Assembly (NCBI GenBank): GCA_038503035.1
Contig: JAVSML010024016.1
Location: 852,558-916,557, forward strand
Direction: 5' to 3'
DNA from: Crocodylus rhombifer
Lineage: Eukaryota > Chordata > Crocodylia > Crocodylidae
Length of the DNA stretch: 64,000 bases
In this document: piece after piece, positions 35,029 through 48,033 of the stretch
How the letters are laid out: each line of letters begins with the position of its first letter
Numbering within the stretch: the stretch's first letter is position 1
Position numbers and translations under genes: made by a program
Notes under the pieces: model-generated
The model's input: the letters and a program-made list of their open reading frames with translations, nothing else
Database searches by the model: none
Told to the model about the DNA's origin: nothing

Positions 35029-35420
35029 TAATATGAATGACATTTAAATTAAAGGGAGGTGATTATTCCAATGTATTCAGCACTGGTGATGCCTCACCTA
35101 AAGTACTGTGTCCAGTCTGGGGCACTGCACTTCAAGAAAAATGTGAACAAAGTGGAAAGAGTCCAGAAGAGAGCAACATCATTTATTAGAGGACTCAGAA
35201 GCATGATTTACAAGAAACTGTTGGAAGAACTAGATGTATATAATCTGCAGAGGAGAAGCTTGAAGGGGGATTTGATAACAGTTTTAATATACCTAAAGGA
35301 TGGTTGTCAAGAGGATGGTGATAGACTATTCTCTGTGGCTTCCAGGGGTAGGATAAGATGTAAAGGTCCAGCAGTTATGTGTGCAGGGAAAATCTATTCC
35401 ATCATTGGTGGAAATACAAT
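35029..35420 (+). mobile_element. older CR1 LINE, right part
   Basis: This segment continues the element broken at 33862. It has an 'aaattaaagggaggtgattattcc' block, then LVMPHLKYCVQSGALHFKKNV, RVQKRATSFIRGL and LQRRSLKGDLITVL (35059-35400). These are exactly the segments expected to follow the left part, so the two parts were one element before the younger CR1 inserted. Confidence 0.85.
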
Positions 35421-38400
35421 TTCAAAATGCATGTGAGTACCAAAACTGCAATTATATGGGTATGTAAATGCCACTTAGGCAGGTGAACACATTCCACCCA
35501 AAGTAATTAAAATTAGCTGTGAATATAAGAGTAACCTGTGTTTTGATAGGAGTGCTTCTTCTCAGATTTGCCTTGATTATAGAATTGCTCCTACACTTCA
35601 GTCATATAATTCAGAGGTAGTTTCAAGCTGTACTTTGTTCATCAAGTAGGGGTGGCATCCTATAGTTTCCTAGTCAGCTAAGTGGTCATTTTTCACTCAG
35701 CTTGATACCACTTCTGGAATTTATGTACTCAGAAGAATTATTTTCCCAGATACATAGCCCTGTGTACATGGACAATTATGTCATTGTGTAGAGTGAGCAT
35801 GTAGAGTAGCTGCCATCGCAGGTATATGCATCTCTTGTGGCCAAATAGTAGACTCCAATATCTGAAAGTGGACGAGAGCCTGTAACTATTGGACATAGCC
35901 TTAGATGCAAAAATAGGGTGGGTGGGCATGCATGCCTGTTTTGACCTTTTCCACTTCCCAGCAAAAGACCCTAACCGCCATACCACAGGTCAGGCATTGT
36001 GCAGGCACATGTCCAGTGCTACTTCTGAGGCTAAGCTACTAGCAATGTCACTGATGAAAAATATCAGTGCAAGAGGAAACTTGTTGGGTAGGGGAGGAGG
36101 GTTTGGGGTGGGGCAAGGATTGTTTTTTGGTTTTTTTTGGGGGGGGGGGGCATTGCATGGGTTTTTTGACATCTGAATATCCAAGAATAAAACATACCAC
36201 CACATTTCTCCCTTACAGTGTAGAACAGCAGAGTATGCAGTATACGGTACTGTAGATTTATCTGCAGTGCCACATACCACACAGCCACGCTCATCTGGAT
36301 GCAGCCGTAAGCACCAAAAAAAGTCCTGATGACTAAAAAATGGCCATGGAGACAACAGGAAAGAATGCCACCCTGGGTGAAACAGAACTCTGCCCTTAGT
36401 TGCTTAACAGAGGCTGGTACTATTCAGGTCGTAGACTCTCAAACTAATCCAGAACCTACTGAAGTCAGTATCTTCAAAAGGAGATCAGGCTACCACTACT
36501 TTAATTATATAACTCAAATCTCATGTATTCATGTATTCCTAATATCTGTGGGCCAGATTCAGCTATGGGAATGCAACTGTATTGCTAGGTCTCATTGCTG
36601 CCAGTGGCTATATGCTTGAACAAATTGGTATGTTTGAAACTAATAGTAACAAAACAGACATTCTAACATCTAGATTAAGTATTTATACTTTCCTTCCATG
36701 CTAAAGTTTACAAGATTGAGTTACAATATTGATTCCAGGCAACAGTCTCTAGCTAATACAAAGCACACGGCTGAAGATGTACTTCTAAAAAGGAACAGAT
36801 CATATAAATGCAGACTTCAGAAGCCTGCCATAAGAGTCAGGCAGCTGGGTTACAGATGAAGACACAGTTCATCAGCTTTCTCCCAACACCAGTTTACTAG
36901 AAAATGAACTAGAGCAAGAAGGCAACCCCCCCCCCCAATAGACTGAGGGAATTACTTTGATTAAAAAGCCATTTAAGCACAATTCTATTAAATAAAATAT
37001 CAAAGTCCAAACTCTGAGACATGAGAGAACCATTAATGGAATTTCCTTTGGTCAAAGAGGAATGAGATTAGCTGCACATGATACGGTGCTAATCACTGCC
37101 ATGATAACCAGAGCAAACATGCTGCTGTTTTCTGTTCTGCTCTGATAAGATGCTGGGGTTGGACTGTCAGGCAAAAATGCAAGTGGAGCCTTGGATTCTC
37201 ACAGCTATGTGAGGATGGATCTGGGTGGCCAATGTGTGGCACTAGTGCCACAAGTGGTACGGTAGCACGAGTATATGGCATGTGGCAGAATGGGAAGGGA
37301 ATAGGAAAAACAGCATCAAATAAGGCTGACAGCAGAAAGCAAGGCAGCAAATGGGACAGGGAACACATAGCAGCAGGTGGCATAGGGGAAGGAGGTCGGA
37401 GCAGCACTTAGGAAGGTGCAGAGCTTAGCTTGTGCCATGCCTGCCAAAAATGTTGGCCCCCACTGTTGTAAAGGATCATCCCATTTACTCCAACCAGGTT
37501 AATTTTTTAGCTACAACATTTGATGACTAAGATTATTTGTTCAATCAAAAAAGAACATGGAGCATGCTTCTATTCATACTTAGCAAAAGAGGAGCAGAAA
37601 ACATCTTCTGTTGCACACTAAACATGCAGTAGAGTACAAACTAAGCATACATAATTGTCATTCTTTAGTAACAGTCCTTGAGCCAAGGAAGGGGAGTGGG
37701 CATGGCATCAAGTCCTCCCTAACGACAAGAGGATTGACTTCTGGGTGACATCATTTCACAATTTCACTCTTTTATTTGTAGCTCAGGTTTGTCTGTTCCT
37801 CTTCTCCCCTTCCCACTTCCTAGTCTCATTAAGGTTCACCATTTTTGTAATGCCATTGCAAATGATTTCTGTCAGGAGACTGCTTCTCTATGAATGCTTA
37901 ACTGCATATCATTTTTCACCTGTTCCACAGAGCATGTTATCTAAAGGGAAATCTGCTCAGGATTTTGTGCACTCCTGACTCAGCTAAGTAAAGGAGAAGA
38001 TACTTGTATTGGTGTTACCCTTTCCAGTAAAAGCAGCATCTACTCCACTTACCCAGTTTTAACAAGCTTGGAGTGGCAATCAATATAATGACTGAAAACA
38101 TTAACTGGAGAAAAAGGGAAATCAGGGAAAGAGAGAATCTAAAGTCTCTTTCCAAGCCTTGGGAACTCTAGAGTTAAAGGGTCTCTTCCAGTGTATTGCT
38201 CATCCACAAATAAGTTTTCAGGAAGTGGGAGCTGTAGCTCTCAACGCCCTCTGAAAACTGTTTTTTGTTTTTTTTTTAAATATAACTGTAATTTCTAATA
38301 GTTCTTGCCAAACCCCTTTTCAGCATCATCACTCTGACCTCTACTGGCCAGAAAAATACTTAGTTAATAGAATTGACAACACTCCTTAAACCTACCGTCC

Positions 38401-38439
38401 TGCTGCACAAAAATGTATTTTTTTATTTATGCGAGAAGG
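35421..38439. other. intergenic stretch with homopolymer runs
   Basis: No exon recognised. A 12-base G run lies at 36139-36150 behind T-rich sequence, and an 11-base C run at about 36926-36936. Both are prone to length variation and assembly error. Other frames are at chance level. Confidence 0.45.
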
Positions 38440-38610
38440 AAGGATTTTTGTGGGTGATATGTTTTACTGGATCAACTGCATGATTGGGATTAAGCAAGAC
38501 AAGCTTCCAAATGCAAAATATTCTTCAGTTGCCTGAGGAGACCTGACCTGATGAAGAATGCCTTGCTTTTAAAAGTTTGTCTACTTACTGCAACCATGCA
38601 ATAACATGTT
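38440..38610 (+). repeat. retroposon 3'-tail family copy (diverged)
   Basis: 'gatatgttttactggatcaac' and 'gacctgatgaagaatgcctt..ttttaaaagtttgtctac' resemble the paired blocks of the dispersed tail family, partly rearranged. Low-confidence member. Confidence 0.4.
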
Positions 38611-40139
38611 TCACCCCCCAAAAAAATCCTTGCTGCTCATGTAATTCCTGGACCATCATGGCTACATCACTTTTTATCTATCTGCTTTGTGTGCATCAGT
38701 GGAAGAATGCAGTATTTCTGTATATATCCTCAGCCTAATGATTGGAAAAGGTTCATTTTCATTACCCAACTGTCAATGTTTCAGCATTTTTTATGCAGTT
38801 TTTTAGCAGTCTTTTTCTGTGGCTGGATGATTGTATTAAACATCTTCTATGCATGCTGTAGTTAGTGTACATAAGCTATGCTCCTTTTAATATATGTAAC
38901 ACCTTAACCCCATCTCCTTTAGGCAGTCCTACTGTGTCACTACTTAGCTCCAAAAAATGTGCATTTAAAATGTGTGTGGTAGGAAGCTCAAATATAGCTT
39001 AGATGCTAAACAGTTAATGTTGCTTCTCTCTCAAAAACAGAAGGTGTTGAGACACAATTAACAAATCGATGGCAGCAGAGGGGAAGCATGTTGTACAAAA
39101 CTTACAGAGCAGACTGAAAACCCATCCACTGCATGCTTGCAGGATTCAGGGAAGTCCTATAGCTTGTATCAATTAGGCGGTCAGGTTAAGTGTTCAGAAT
39201 AGCCCTTTTAGATTTATAATTTATGATTAATTGACTGTGCATAAGTGCAAAGAAAGACACAAAAAATATGGACCTGATGTATCCTAAAGATCTGCACAAA
39301 AGAGGGCATATCATTTCACGGCACTTTAGTTTGAAAAGGCTCTTGGGATCAAGAGTCCTGAGAATCAAGTGTAGACAGGATATAGAAAACAGCTACTGAT
39401 TGGTGTTCTTGTCCCCCACCAGAACCACACGAGTCAGCTCTATTCACAATGCCCCAGCAGTATTGCTATACTCATAGTGTTGTTTAGTACTTAGGGATCT
39501 CACTGTTCCCTCTGACATCTCCAGCTTTCTGCTATAAAGCTGTCTCCAGCACTCAATTGGCCTCTTCAGTGGCCAGACTGCCACTGCCAAGTCTCTTCTG
39601 GCTCCTTTCTTATATCCTTCTCCCAAATAGAATTCAGACATAATTCAGAAATTACTCTGGATTAAACATTAACAAGCCCAGAAACATATTAATGATGCTG
39701 CAATTGCAGCTGCTTCCACTCCTGAAAGAAACAGTTACTTTGAAACTGCTGATGTCACATGATTATTGTTTGGATTATTATCCAGAGAGTCATGGCAGCT
39801 TAGTAGCTCCATCTTTTAGATTCAATTAAGGAAACATTTGTATTTCATGTTGTCAAAATACTGTTTTAACATCAGGTACAATACTCACTTACCAAACATT
39901 CAGTGCCACACTTTTTGGATGCCCCTTAACTTTTCAAAGATTTATGACATCAGACGGCTGAAGAAGATGAACCATCTACTGTCAAGTTGTTTTACTTCAG
40001 ATTAACAGCTTCATCACAATGGAGATGGGAGAGTCAGTTTTTATTTCATCTTGGTGAAGGGGTTACAGACAACCAAGTATTATACAACGTAGAGATGGAC
40101 TAGAGATATACAAACAAAAGTACATTTTATCCTTTATTG
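38611..40139. other. intergenic stretch, nothing recognised
   Basis: AT-rich, with no supported feature. Confidence 0.4.
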
Positions 40140-40147
40140 TGTGCTGG

Positions 40148-40256
40148 TGCTAGTGCTGGCCAAGGCGCTGGACTGGGAGCGTGTGGCAGCCTACGAGGTG
40201 GAGGTCACTCGTGGCAGCAACTTGGAATATCACTTAAAACAGGAGAAATTTTCCCA
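40148..40256 (+). pseudogene. possible cadherin-like coding remnant
   Basis: In one plus-strand frame (gcc at 40159-40161 onwards) the translation reads AKALDWERVAAYEVEVT, then RGSNLEYHLKQEKFSQ and a stop at about 40257. The ALD.E...AYE.EVT pattern resembles the alpha-helix/beta segment of cadherin repeats (ALDRE…Y.L.V). The GC-rich, codon-like block stands out sharply from AT-rich flanks. No splice acceptor is evident on its left, so a processed fragment or chance is more likely than a live exon. Confidence 0.25.
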
Positions 40257-41880
40257 GTAATTTATTTTTGGAATGAACTTATCATTAAATGGTCCATATT
40301 GTGTCTATATTTGTTCAGCCTTTTTCACTGTACAAATGCTTTTCATCATACCAAACAGTTATTCTGGTTATTCTAGGAGTTATTTTCTGGTTGACAAAAC
40401 AAATTCTTCTCCAAATAGCAATCCATCTTGAACATTTGGTAACTGTAAAATGACAAACATTTTTTTCCTTAACTAAATCAAAACCTGGGATCGTCTTAAT
40501 GTCAAGAGAAAATACATATTCTTCAGAGACAGTGAGAAAGGGTCAAAATGGATCTGTCCCAGGAAAACTGAGGTGAATGGTCACTATGTAATAGGAAGGG
40601 TTTTCTCTGTTTAAAAGTCCCAAATTCTCTGATATAGAAAATCCAGAATTCTCTGATTAGAAAAAAACACAAATCTGTGTTTTTCCATGCTTAAAATGAA
40701 ATGGTGCACATGTGTATGTTAATTGAAAACAATGTTTTATTTATTTATGATATATTTACAATTGGAAACAATTTGGAAGCCTACCACTGGCTCATTCTCT
40801 CTCTCTCATATATATATTAGACACACCAACAGATGGACTAAGCCCCTTGGGGCATCTGTCTGTCTTTCCATAATGATCTTGGGGGGCATGGCTCCCAGCA
40901 GAGCATGGCTCCAGCCAGTGCTGTGTCAAGAATGCCTGTCAAGAATGATGGGTGGGATGTGGCTCCAGCGGAGCGGGCCAGGTGGATGTGAAACAAGGGG
41001 GCAAGGGGCCAAATGCGGAGCTGGGGGGCATGGCCAGACGCAAAGCAGCAGCAGCAGTGCAGTGGGTGGCAGCGGTGGCAACCACCGCATGCAAGCGTCC
41101 CTCCCCACCACTTCTGGGAGGTAGCAGCAGTGTGGGGTAGCAGTGCTCCGTCAGCCCCCCACCCCATCATTCTTCATGGGCAACTCGCTAGTAATAAAAT
41201 AAATTTTAAATACCTATATTTTGGTGTTTGATTCTGGGTTTTTTATCATAGAAAAATTAGAGCTTTCCCTGCCCCCTTCACTCACCACCCTCCTGTCCCT
41301 GCCAGTGCCCCTTACTCCAAACCTGCAGCACTCTGCCCCCCCCCCCCCCCCGCCCTGCCAGAGAGAGCTGCTAGCTGCCAGGTCTGTGGGACCAGAGCCA
41401 CAGCTTCCCTCACCATGTGGGCCTCAATCTGTGTCCCTCCCATAGACTTAGCTACAAGCAGCTGAGAGAGCTGTTCTCTACTGCTGTCTGGTTGTATTTC
41501 TGGCCACATGCATGTCTGCATGTACACACATGCATGTGCCGCCCCCTGCAGTCAGCTCCCCCCAGCCCCAGGCAGTGCCTTGCAGAGTGTAACTCTTCTG
41601 TAGACTGGAACAGCATCTTGCAGACTGGAACCTGCATTTCCCTTCTTTAAAAAAGGAGAAAAACCTGCATTTTTCCATGGTGAACAGAAAACCTGGATCT
41701 CTACACATAGGTACTTTGTTTGAATCCTAGCAAATGTCATTGCTGTAGATTTGGTACCTTATCTTTAAGACAAAAGGAAGAGTAGAGATCTGTTACAGAG
41801 AGTTAAACTTAAACCGCTCCCCAAACGGACATTTTTCCCATCAAGGGCATGATGTTTGGCCTGGGTTTCCTATAGACTGA
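40257..41880. other. intergenic stretch with simple repeats and a GC-rich patch
   Basis: A (TC)n/(TA)n run lies at about 40797-40818. 40860-41200 is G-rich with repeated 'ggggggcatggc' units and overlapping meaningless frames. A C run of about 16 bases lies at 41336-41351. No gene recognised. Confidence 0.45.
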
Positions 41881-41945
41881 CAGTTAGCCATGTTAGTCTG
41901 AAGTTAAGTAGAAAGCAGGACAGATTTACACCTTGTTGACTGTAT
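41881..41945 (+). repeat. fragment of a dispersed retroposon
   Basis: 'gacagttagccatgttagtctgaag' and 'aagcaggacagatttacacctt' are blocks of an element type that often accompanies the 'tggtccaataaaagatatc' tail. Only this short piece is recognisable here, followed by a CA/TG-rich tract (41945-42110). Confidence 0.4.
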
Positions 41946-42154
41946 GTGTACACACACACGGTTTAGTGTATGTGTGTATGGAGAGAGACAGAGAGACAGA
42001 ATGTGCACAAGATAATAGAGACACATATGTCTTTTATTACCTTGTCATGAATACATACATACAAGTCATATATACGCACACACATGCTACAAGTTAAATA
42101 TCCACTTATGTATATATAAAATATACACATACACAAGCCTGTGCTATATATTAC

Positions 42155-42750
42155 ATAGACATTAGGGCTGGAAGGGACCTCACAAGATCACTGGGTCCAG
42201 CTCCCTGCCCAAGAGGCACTAAGTCAGCTGGGGTCAGATTACCCCAGCAAGATAAGCATCCAGGCATTTCTTAGAGGTATCCAGAGTAGGTGCTTGGTAC
42301 CACTTCTGTGGGGAGTCTGTTCAGACTCTGGAAACTCTGATGGTAAAGACATTTTTCCTTATGTCCAGTCTAAAATGGTGTTCCAGCAGTTTATGACCAT
42401 TAGACTGTCTGTTCACTAGGGCACCCCAAGGGAAGACAGGTTCTCCCAGTTCTTGATGCACATCCCTTATATACGTATAGGCTGCCACCAAGTCACCCCT
42501 GAGCCTTCGCTTTTCCAGGCTGAGATTTCCAGGCTGAAGAGCCCTATGTCTCTCAGCCTTTCCTCATAAGGCCTGCTCTCTTGTCTTCTAATCATTTATG
42601 TGGCTCTCCTCTGGACTCTCTCAAGCTTCTCCACATTCTTTCTAAAGCATGGAGCCCAGAATTGGATGCAGTAATCCAGCTGAGGCCTCACCAAGGCCGA
42701 GTAAAGTGGGAGGATGACTTCTTGGGTCTGTCTTGATATATCTAACTTAC
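42155..42750 (-). mobile_element. CR1 LINE 3' portion
   Basis: Minus orientation. The 3' end is at 42155-42200 ('cattagggctggaagggacc', then 'cagctccctgcc'), followed by the UTR, the conserved FKK..DAYL-type segment, and 'ggctctcctctggactctctc' with 'ctccacattctttctaaagc', which is the RVQRRAT region. It is mutated throughout and truncated at about 42750. Confidence 0.9.
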
Positions 42751-42933
42751 GTTGTCTGAGGTGCAAATCTACCCCGCCTTTACCATTAATTTCCTACCCC
42801 TCCTCATAACACACCCAGTGATGTGCTGCCACTGCTGTAACAGTCTTCTGCAAAGATTTCCAGCCTGTCACATCATAGGTTTGCAATTAGAATTACTTTG
42901 GCTCTGATTTTTATCTTTTTAACTGTTCTAAGC

Positions 42934-43463
42934 CAGTGGTGCCCCCCTACCACACACATGGGACAGATGGGCAGTGCCCTGTTCATCCATGGGCCAGATC
43001 CTGCTGGTGGTCCCAATCGAACACCAAGGTGGGCATGGTGGGCACTGTCCAGCCATGCAGAGGCATGCAGGGGGGGGGCAGCCCAGCTGCAATTCGGCTC
43101 CACAAGGGAAGGTGTTGTGGCTTAGCCCCATAAGGAAAGGGGGAATGGCTTGTCCCCACAGAGAAAGAGGGGGCATGGTTTGACTCTAGTCCAGCCCTAC
43201 AGGGAGAGTGGATGTGGTCTGGCTCCATGGGAAAAGGGGACATGGCCCCACCCGGATCCAGATGCAAGGGATGGGGTGTGGCCCAGCTGCAACCAGCAGC
43301 ACAGGGGTTTGGATTTGGGAATTTGACTGGGGGGGTAGGAGTGACTGTATTAATGGCCACCATTCCCCTACTGCCAAAAGTTCCCACCCCACAGGGAGCC
43401 AGGCCAGATGCAAAGACTCCACAGGCCACACTTGTTCTGCAGGCTGGAGGCTGAGCATTGCTG
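42934..43463. mobile_element. hAT-like DNA transposon with perfect 8-bp target duplication
   Basis: The left end is 'cagtggtgcccccc' and the right end, as reverse complement, is 'cagcaatgctcagcc'. The flanking 8-mer ttctaagc is identical on both sides (42926-42933 and 43464-43471). The interior holds four or five degenerate tandem units of about 40 bp, each with a 'ccacanggaaaggggg.atgg' core (43090-43250). These account for the many overlapping frames. There is no transposase. Confidence 0.8.
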
Positions 43464-45047
43464 TTCTAAGCTGATGAAGTCTGAAGCTTTGCAACTATCA
43501 ATCCACCTTGTGTTTCCTATAGTGGACTGTGGAAAACAAAACAGAAACTTTCTCCCTTCAACTGCTTGTGTTTAGCCAACAGATACAGCTGGGATTTGAA
43601 ACTGTGCATCATATGCCCTCTCTCTGTTGCAGCATGACTGCTACCCAGCTGAGTACCTTGCATGGGCAACAAGAGAAATGCAGGGTGCCCAGGTTAGTAA
43701 TGGCTCCCTAGACAGAAGGTACAATGGATGGCAGCATATTTAAGGAGAGAGCATATTTAACAAGATGGAAAATTCAACAGCATTTGCTTAGTACCACCAT
43801 TTGGGTGTCTATGAGCTCTAAATCCTTTCTAAAATGCTATAAAACCTTTGCTGTTCCTGCCCACCAAATCCCAGACCCCTTCCTTCTTTGTATATGGACA
43901 TAAACTCAGTTAAGACAACCCCTTTGCCTCAGTCATATGTGCCCTTTTAGGAGTTCCATGGAAACAGCTATATGCAAGAAATCATTTATAGTGCACAGCA
44001 AGTTGCTGCAGTCCTGTAAAAACCAGGAACTATGCTACAGAATCTCGAGTGCCATCTACTGGACTCCAACACACATAAAGTATGTATATACCTAGGCAGG
44101 GAGAGGAACATTACTTCTAACATGCGCCAGAAAAGTTAAGGAAAGTGCACAGGGATGGTCAGAAGTGTAGCAGGGCAGCCATAGACACATGGGGAAGTGT
44201 GGGCTGCCACCATGCCAAGTGCAGCAGCACAAATCATCCAGCACTGTGATGGTGGCTACTTTTGAATCCTCACAGCAAAGCAATACCCAGGGCTCCTGTC
44301 CCAGTCAGTTACATTACTGGGAATGGTTCACACACCACCGTACCCACAGATTTCAGATTTACATTTCTACTAACAAGTATTAAAGATTTGTAGCAATTCA
44401 CACACACTGAACTTTCCTTTATCATGTCCTGGTTATGACAATGTATTTAGAAGAATTCATAGCTTTATTGGAATCTAAAAGGGCTGCACCATGAGCACCT
44501 CTGCTCTGGCCTCAAATGCTTATTTCTGGGCTTCCAGCCACTCACCCCAGTGTCCGCACAACCAGAGCAGGGCCACATTGAACTACAGAATAAATGCATA
44601 TTTTAATTGTCTAATGAATAGGAGGAAACTGCAGTCTTCTTCTGGATATATACCCATGGGGTTGAACTCTACAACTCACACATTAAATGATGGGTTTCAA
44701 GGACTGAGGGGAAGTATTGTCAACGTGTGAATTGTTAGTATGTCCATTCCCTTTTCTTAAGATAGTATTTATGTTTTAAGGGGGAAATAAATTACTTCTG
44801 ATTGGTGAATTTAATGCAGCAACCAGCAACTAATAGCATATTAAAAAGTGGAGTCCATGCAATATGCGGTGCATCTCTCAATTTTTCCATCGTTCTTAGA
44901 TCAAAACATTGACTGCTATACATGTACACATATTGATGTTATACAGTAAGACTCGACTCTTTCACCTAGTAGGCATGCAAATGGATCTAGGTAGGTGTCA
45001 GTGCCATGATATGGGCAATCAGACCTGGTGGCCAAATCAGAGATCAG
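43464..45047. other. intergenic stretch, nothing recognised
   Basis: No exon or bounded repeat. 43.9-44.9 kb is ordinary AT-rich DNA. Confidence 0.4.
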
Positions 45048-45596
45048 TGTTAATCATAGAAAATTAGGGCTGGAAGGGACCACAGGAGTTCAACTAGTCC
45101 AACTTCCTGCTCAAAGAAAGTTCATCTCCAGCTATATCTCCCAGCCAAGGCTTTATCTAGCCAGCTCTTACAAAACCTCCAAACATGGAGATCCCACCAC
45201 TTCTCTGGGTAACCTGTGCCGGTGCTTTACTACCCTCCTAGTGAGAAAATTCTTCCTAATATCTAACCTAAACTTCCTTGCTGGAACTTGAGACCATTGC
45301 TCTTTGTTGTATCATCTGCCACCACTGAGAACAGTCTAGATCTATCCTCTTTTGAACCCCACCCCACTTCAGGTAGTTGAAGGCTGCTATTAAGTCCCCC
45401 CTCTGTCTTCTCTTGTCTAGACTAAATAAGTCCAGTTCACTCAGCCTCTCCTCAGAAGTCATGTGCCCCAGCACTCTCACCAATTTTGTTGCCCTCTGCT
45501 GAACTCTTGCAATTTGTCCACATTTTTCTGTAGCGGGGGGCCCAAAACTGGACATAATACTCCAGATATGGCTTTGCATCTGGGCATAGTGTTAGC
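45048..45596 (-). mobile_element. CR1 LINE 3' portion
   Basis: Minus orientation. It starts with 'tcatagaaaattagggctgg' and 'aagggaccacaggagttcaactagtccaac' in blocks, continues through 'ctcacttctctgggtaacctgtgcc'-type UTR and the LDLFSLDKRRQRGDLIAAFNYLK and RVQQRATKLV coding blocks, and is cut at 45596 by an hAT-like element. Frames are broken. Confidence 0.9.
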
Positions 45597-45791
45597 CAGG
45601 GATCAGCAACATTTTCCAGTGGCTCCAGGACCCAGACTCCATCACTGCCACTTCTCCCCACCACAGTTTCTCTCTGCCACCCACTGCACAGCATGGATAA
45701 AGAATCCAGCTGCCCACCAAAGCCTCTCACCATCAAAGCCTTTGCTCTGCAGGCCAGATCCGGCCAGGAGGCCATAGGCAGATGACCCCTG
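45597..45791. mobile_element. short hAT-like MITE inserted at the CR1 edge
   Basis: The termini 'cagggatcagcaac' and, as reverse complement, 'caggggtcatctgcc' run into 'ggctccaggac/atggcctcctggcc'. The flanking 8-mers gtgttagc (45589-45596) and gctttagc (45792-45799) agree at 6 of 8 positions. The element is 195 bp and non-coding. Confidence 0.65.
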
Positions 45792-48033
45792 GCTTTAGCA
45801 AATGGATTTTTGTAATATGACTGCAATGTCAGAATCTCTCCTCTGCTTTCTGTTAGTTATGTGAGACTCAGACCAGAGGCTTTTGCAGGGAGATGAACCT
45901 CCAGAAATAAACCAGGAGCAAATCATGCTGTGACAGCTGTGCACACATGAGCAAAGTGTGCATTTGAAAGCATGAGAAAATTGCCCTACTTCAAGTAGGG
46001 GCAAATTGCCACTCTTGGGACAGAGCTATGTTGCTTGTAGAAGCTGCATCAAGTATTTGCAGTTTTTGTAATGCAGGCAGCTTACCTTCTGTGGGTTAAC
46101 CCCTTTGAGCTATATTCTTTTTCACATATTGGCTAAGTGGACTTAGGTACCTAAGTGTGATTCTATTCCCCCACGTCAAGTCTCTAAAAATTCATTAATA
46201 CATCTGCTTTTAACACACACCATCCTCTGGCCCTTAGGACTGAATCACAAAGAACAGTGAAGAGGAGCAGGACCTGCCCACCATTTGTATTAATAGTTTT
46301 TGGGGGACAGTTGGGCTTCATTAAATAATAATGCACTACATTCACTTTAGTATGCAAAGTGAATATAGAAGAATGATATTTGACATGACCTTTAGTGATC
46401 ATTGGAACAGGACGGGTGCCTGGTTTCATTGGAAATACTGGTTCAAGAGGATAGAATTCCATATCCTCAGTGAAGAGCATCAGAGAGGACTTCATGACAT
46501 TTTCAGGAGGGTTTTTATACTATACATGCCAGCATATATTTTAACTAATAGGACTTCTGAGATAAAATAGAAGTTAACTATTAGTATTTTCTGTTCCACG
46601 ATGTCCTTGGAAATCAGATACTATATCTCAGTGAGATTTCTTGGCTAAATATTTCAAACATAACTTCTATCTCTGCTAGAAAATTTGTTTTCATTAAATT
46701 CTCTTCCAACTTGTTTTTCTTCCCTCTCCAAATGGAAGGGAGCAGATTCTCACCATACATTAGCAAGGGCACTATAAACTCCCTGACAGCTAACGTATTC
46801 CTGAAATGATGCATGAAGCTTTCCTTTAAAGCATCGCAGAATAACTTAGACACTCTCCCAGATTTAACAGTTGTATATACAAGCAGAGGAACACTGCCCA
46901 AATGTGGAAAAATTGAGAGCTACTTATAAACCTCAAACATGGGCTGGCACACTGGCCTACATAGACAGTTTCATCCCTTATAAAGGGATTGAGGGGAAAG
47001 CCAGGACTCAGAGCAGCCTCCCAACTGCTATTGCTGTTTTCAGTCTGTGCTAGCACACTACGTGCTCCTCAAGATTTTCATAATTCATATACTCAATGCT
47101 GTTACAAAAGGTAGCTGTGCCCACAATACCCTACCATTTTTCTAGAGCAAGGCAAAAGGGCAGTGGACTGGTGTGGCCTCTGGGATTTGACACAAATGCA
47201 GTGTACTGGAACCACAGTAGTACCTGACTGAACACAAGGTGGGAGAATATGCCCTTCAATGAATATGTAACAGTGGTAGACTGTTGTCTTCTATAACCTA
47301 TTCAAGCAAATGCATGCTTTTAACTTAAGTAATAAAGGTCAGTCCATCAGTAATAATGCTATTAATTCTTCATGGAGAAAGATTATTGTTCTGCCTCTCA
47401 AAAACACCACTCCACCATCAGTGCTTGCCATTTTACATCACTGGAACATTTCTTACTGATTTTGATTTCACCATGGAACCATCCTTGAATTCTTTACCTT
47501 CATGTTTCTCACCTATTTCATAGCCATTTCTCTTCAGCACCAGCTGTTGTTTTGATTTAAAAGGAACAGGAACACATCAGAACTGATATTGAAGATGATG
47601 AAATGATGATTGTAAAAAAGGTGTTCAATTGTGTTTATATTTAGTATTATTATCTCTTAGGGATTAGGTTGGCAATTGTTTTATATACTTGTATAGCACA
47701 AGAGTCCTATTGAAAAGCAATCACACCTGATCCTTCTCCTCTTCCCTTTCCTTTCTCAAGAATCATATTCACACAGTTCCACATTGGATATTATACCTTC
47801 TTGAAAGATTGCTTCCAGATTGTATAAACCACTGCATACATTTGCAGACACTGGAACTTCATGTAGAAAGGCAACACCCTTTTTTAGTGAATAGCAGTCT
47901 TTATAGTAAGCAAGCACTTCATAGTGAATAAACACGTTTAGGAAAAAAAATACTGGCATGGGCTTCCTAGATTTTTGTGCTTATGTCTGCATACAGTAGG
48001 AAGCAACTTTAGCATTTCCCTCCATTTGCAGTA
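45792..48033. other. intergenic stretch, one dispersed repeat fragment
   Basis: At 46115-46200 'aagtggacttaggtacctaagtgtgattctattccc' resembles 55495-55600 ('aagtggatttagacatctgagtgtgatcctattcc'), both on the plus strand and both followed by '…cattaat', which marks an old dispersed repeat. Frames at 46184-46495 and 46614-46901 show no recognisable domain. Confidence 0.4.

Noticed and set aside
46184..46901. Minus-strand frames of 95-103 codons considered as a retrovirus-derived or host gene
   Set aside because: No conserved motif of gag, pol, env or any host family could be seen.
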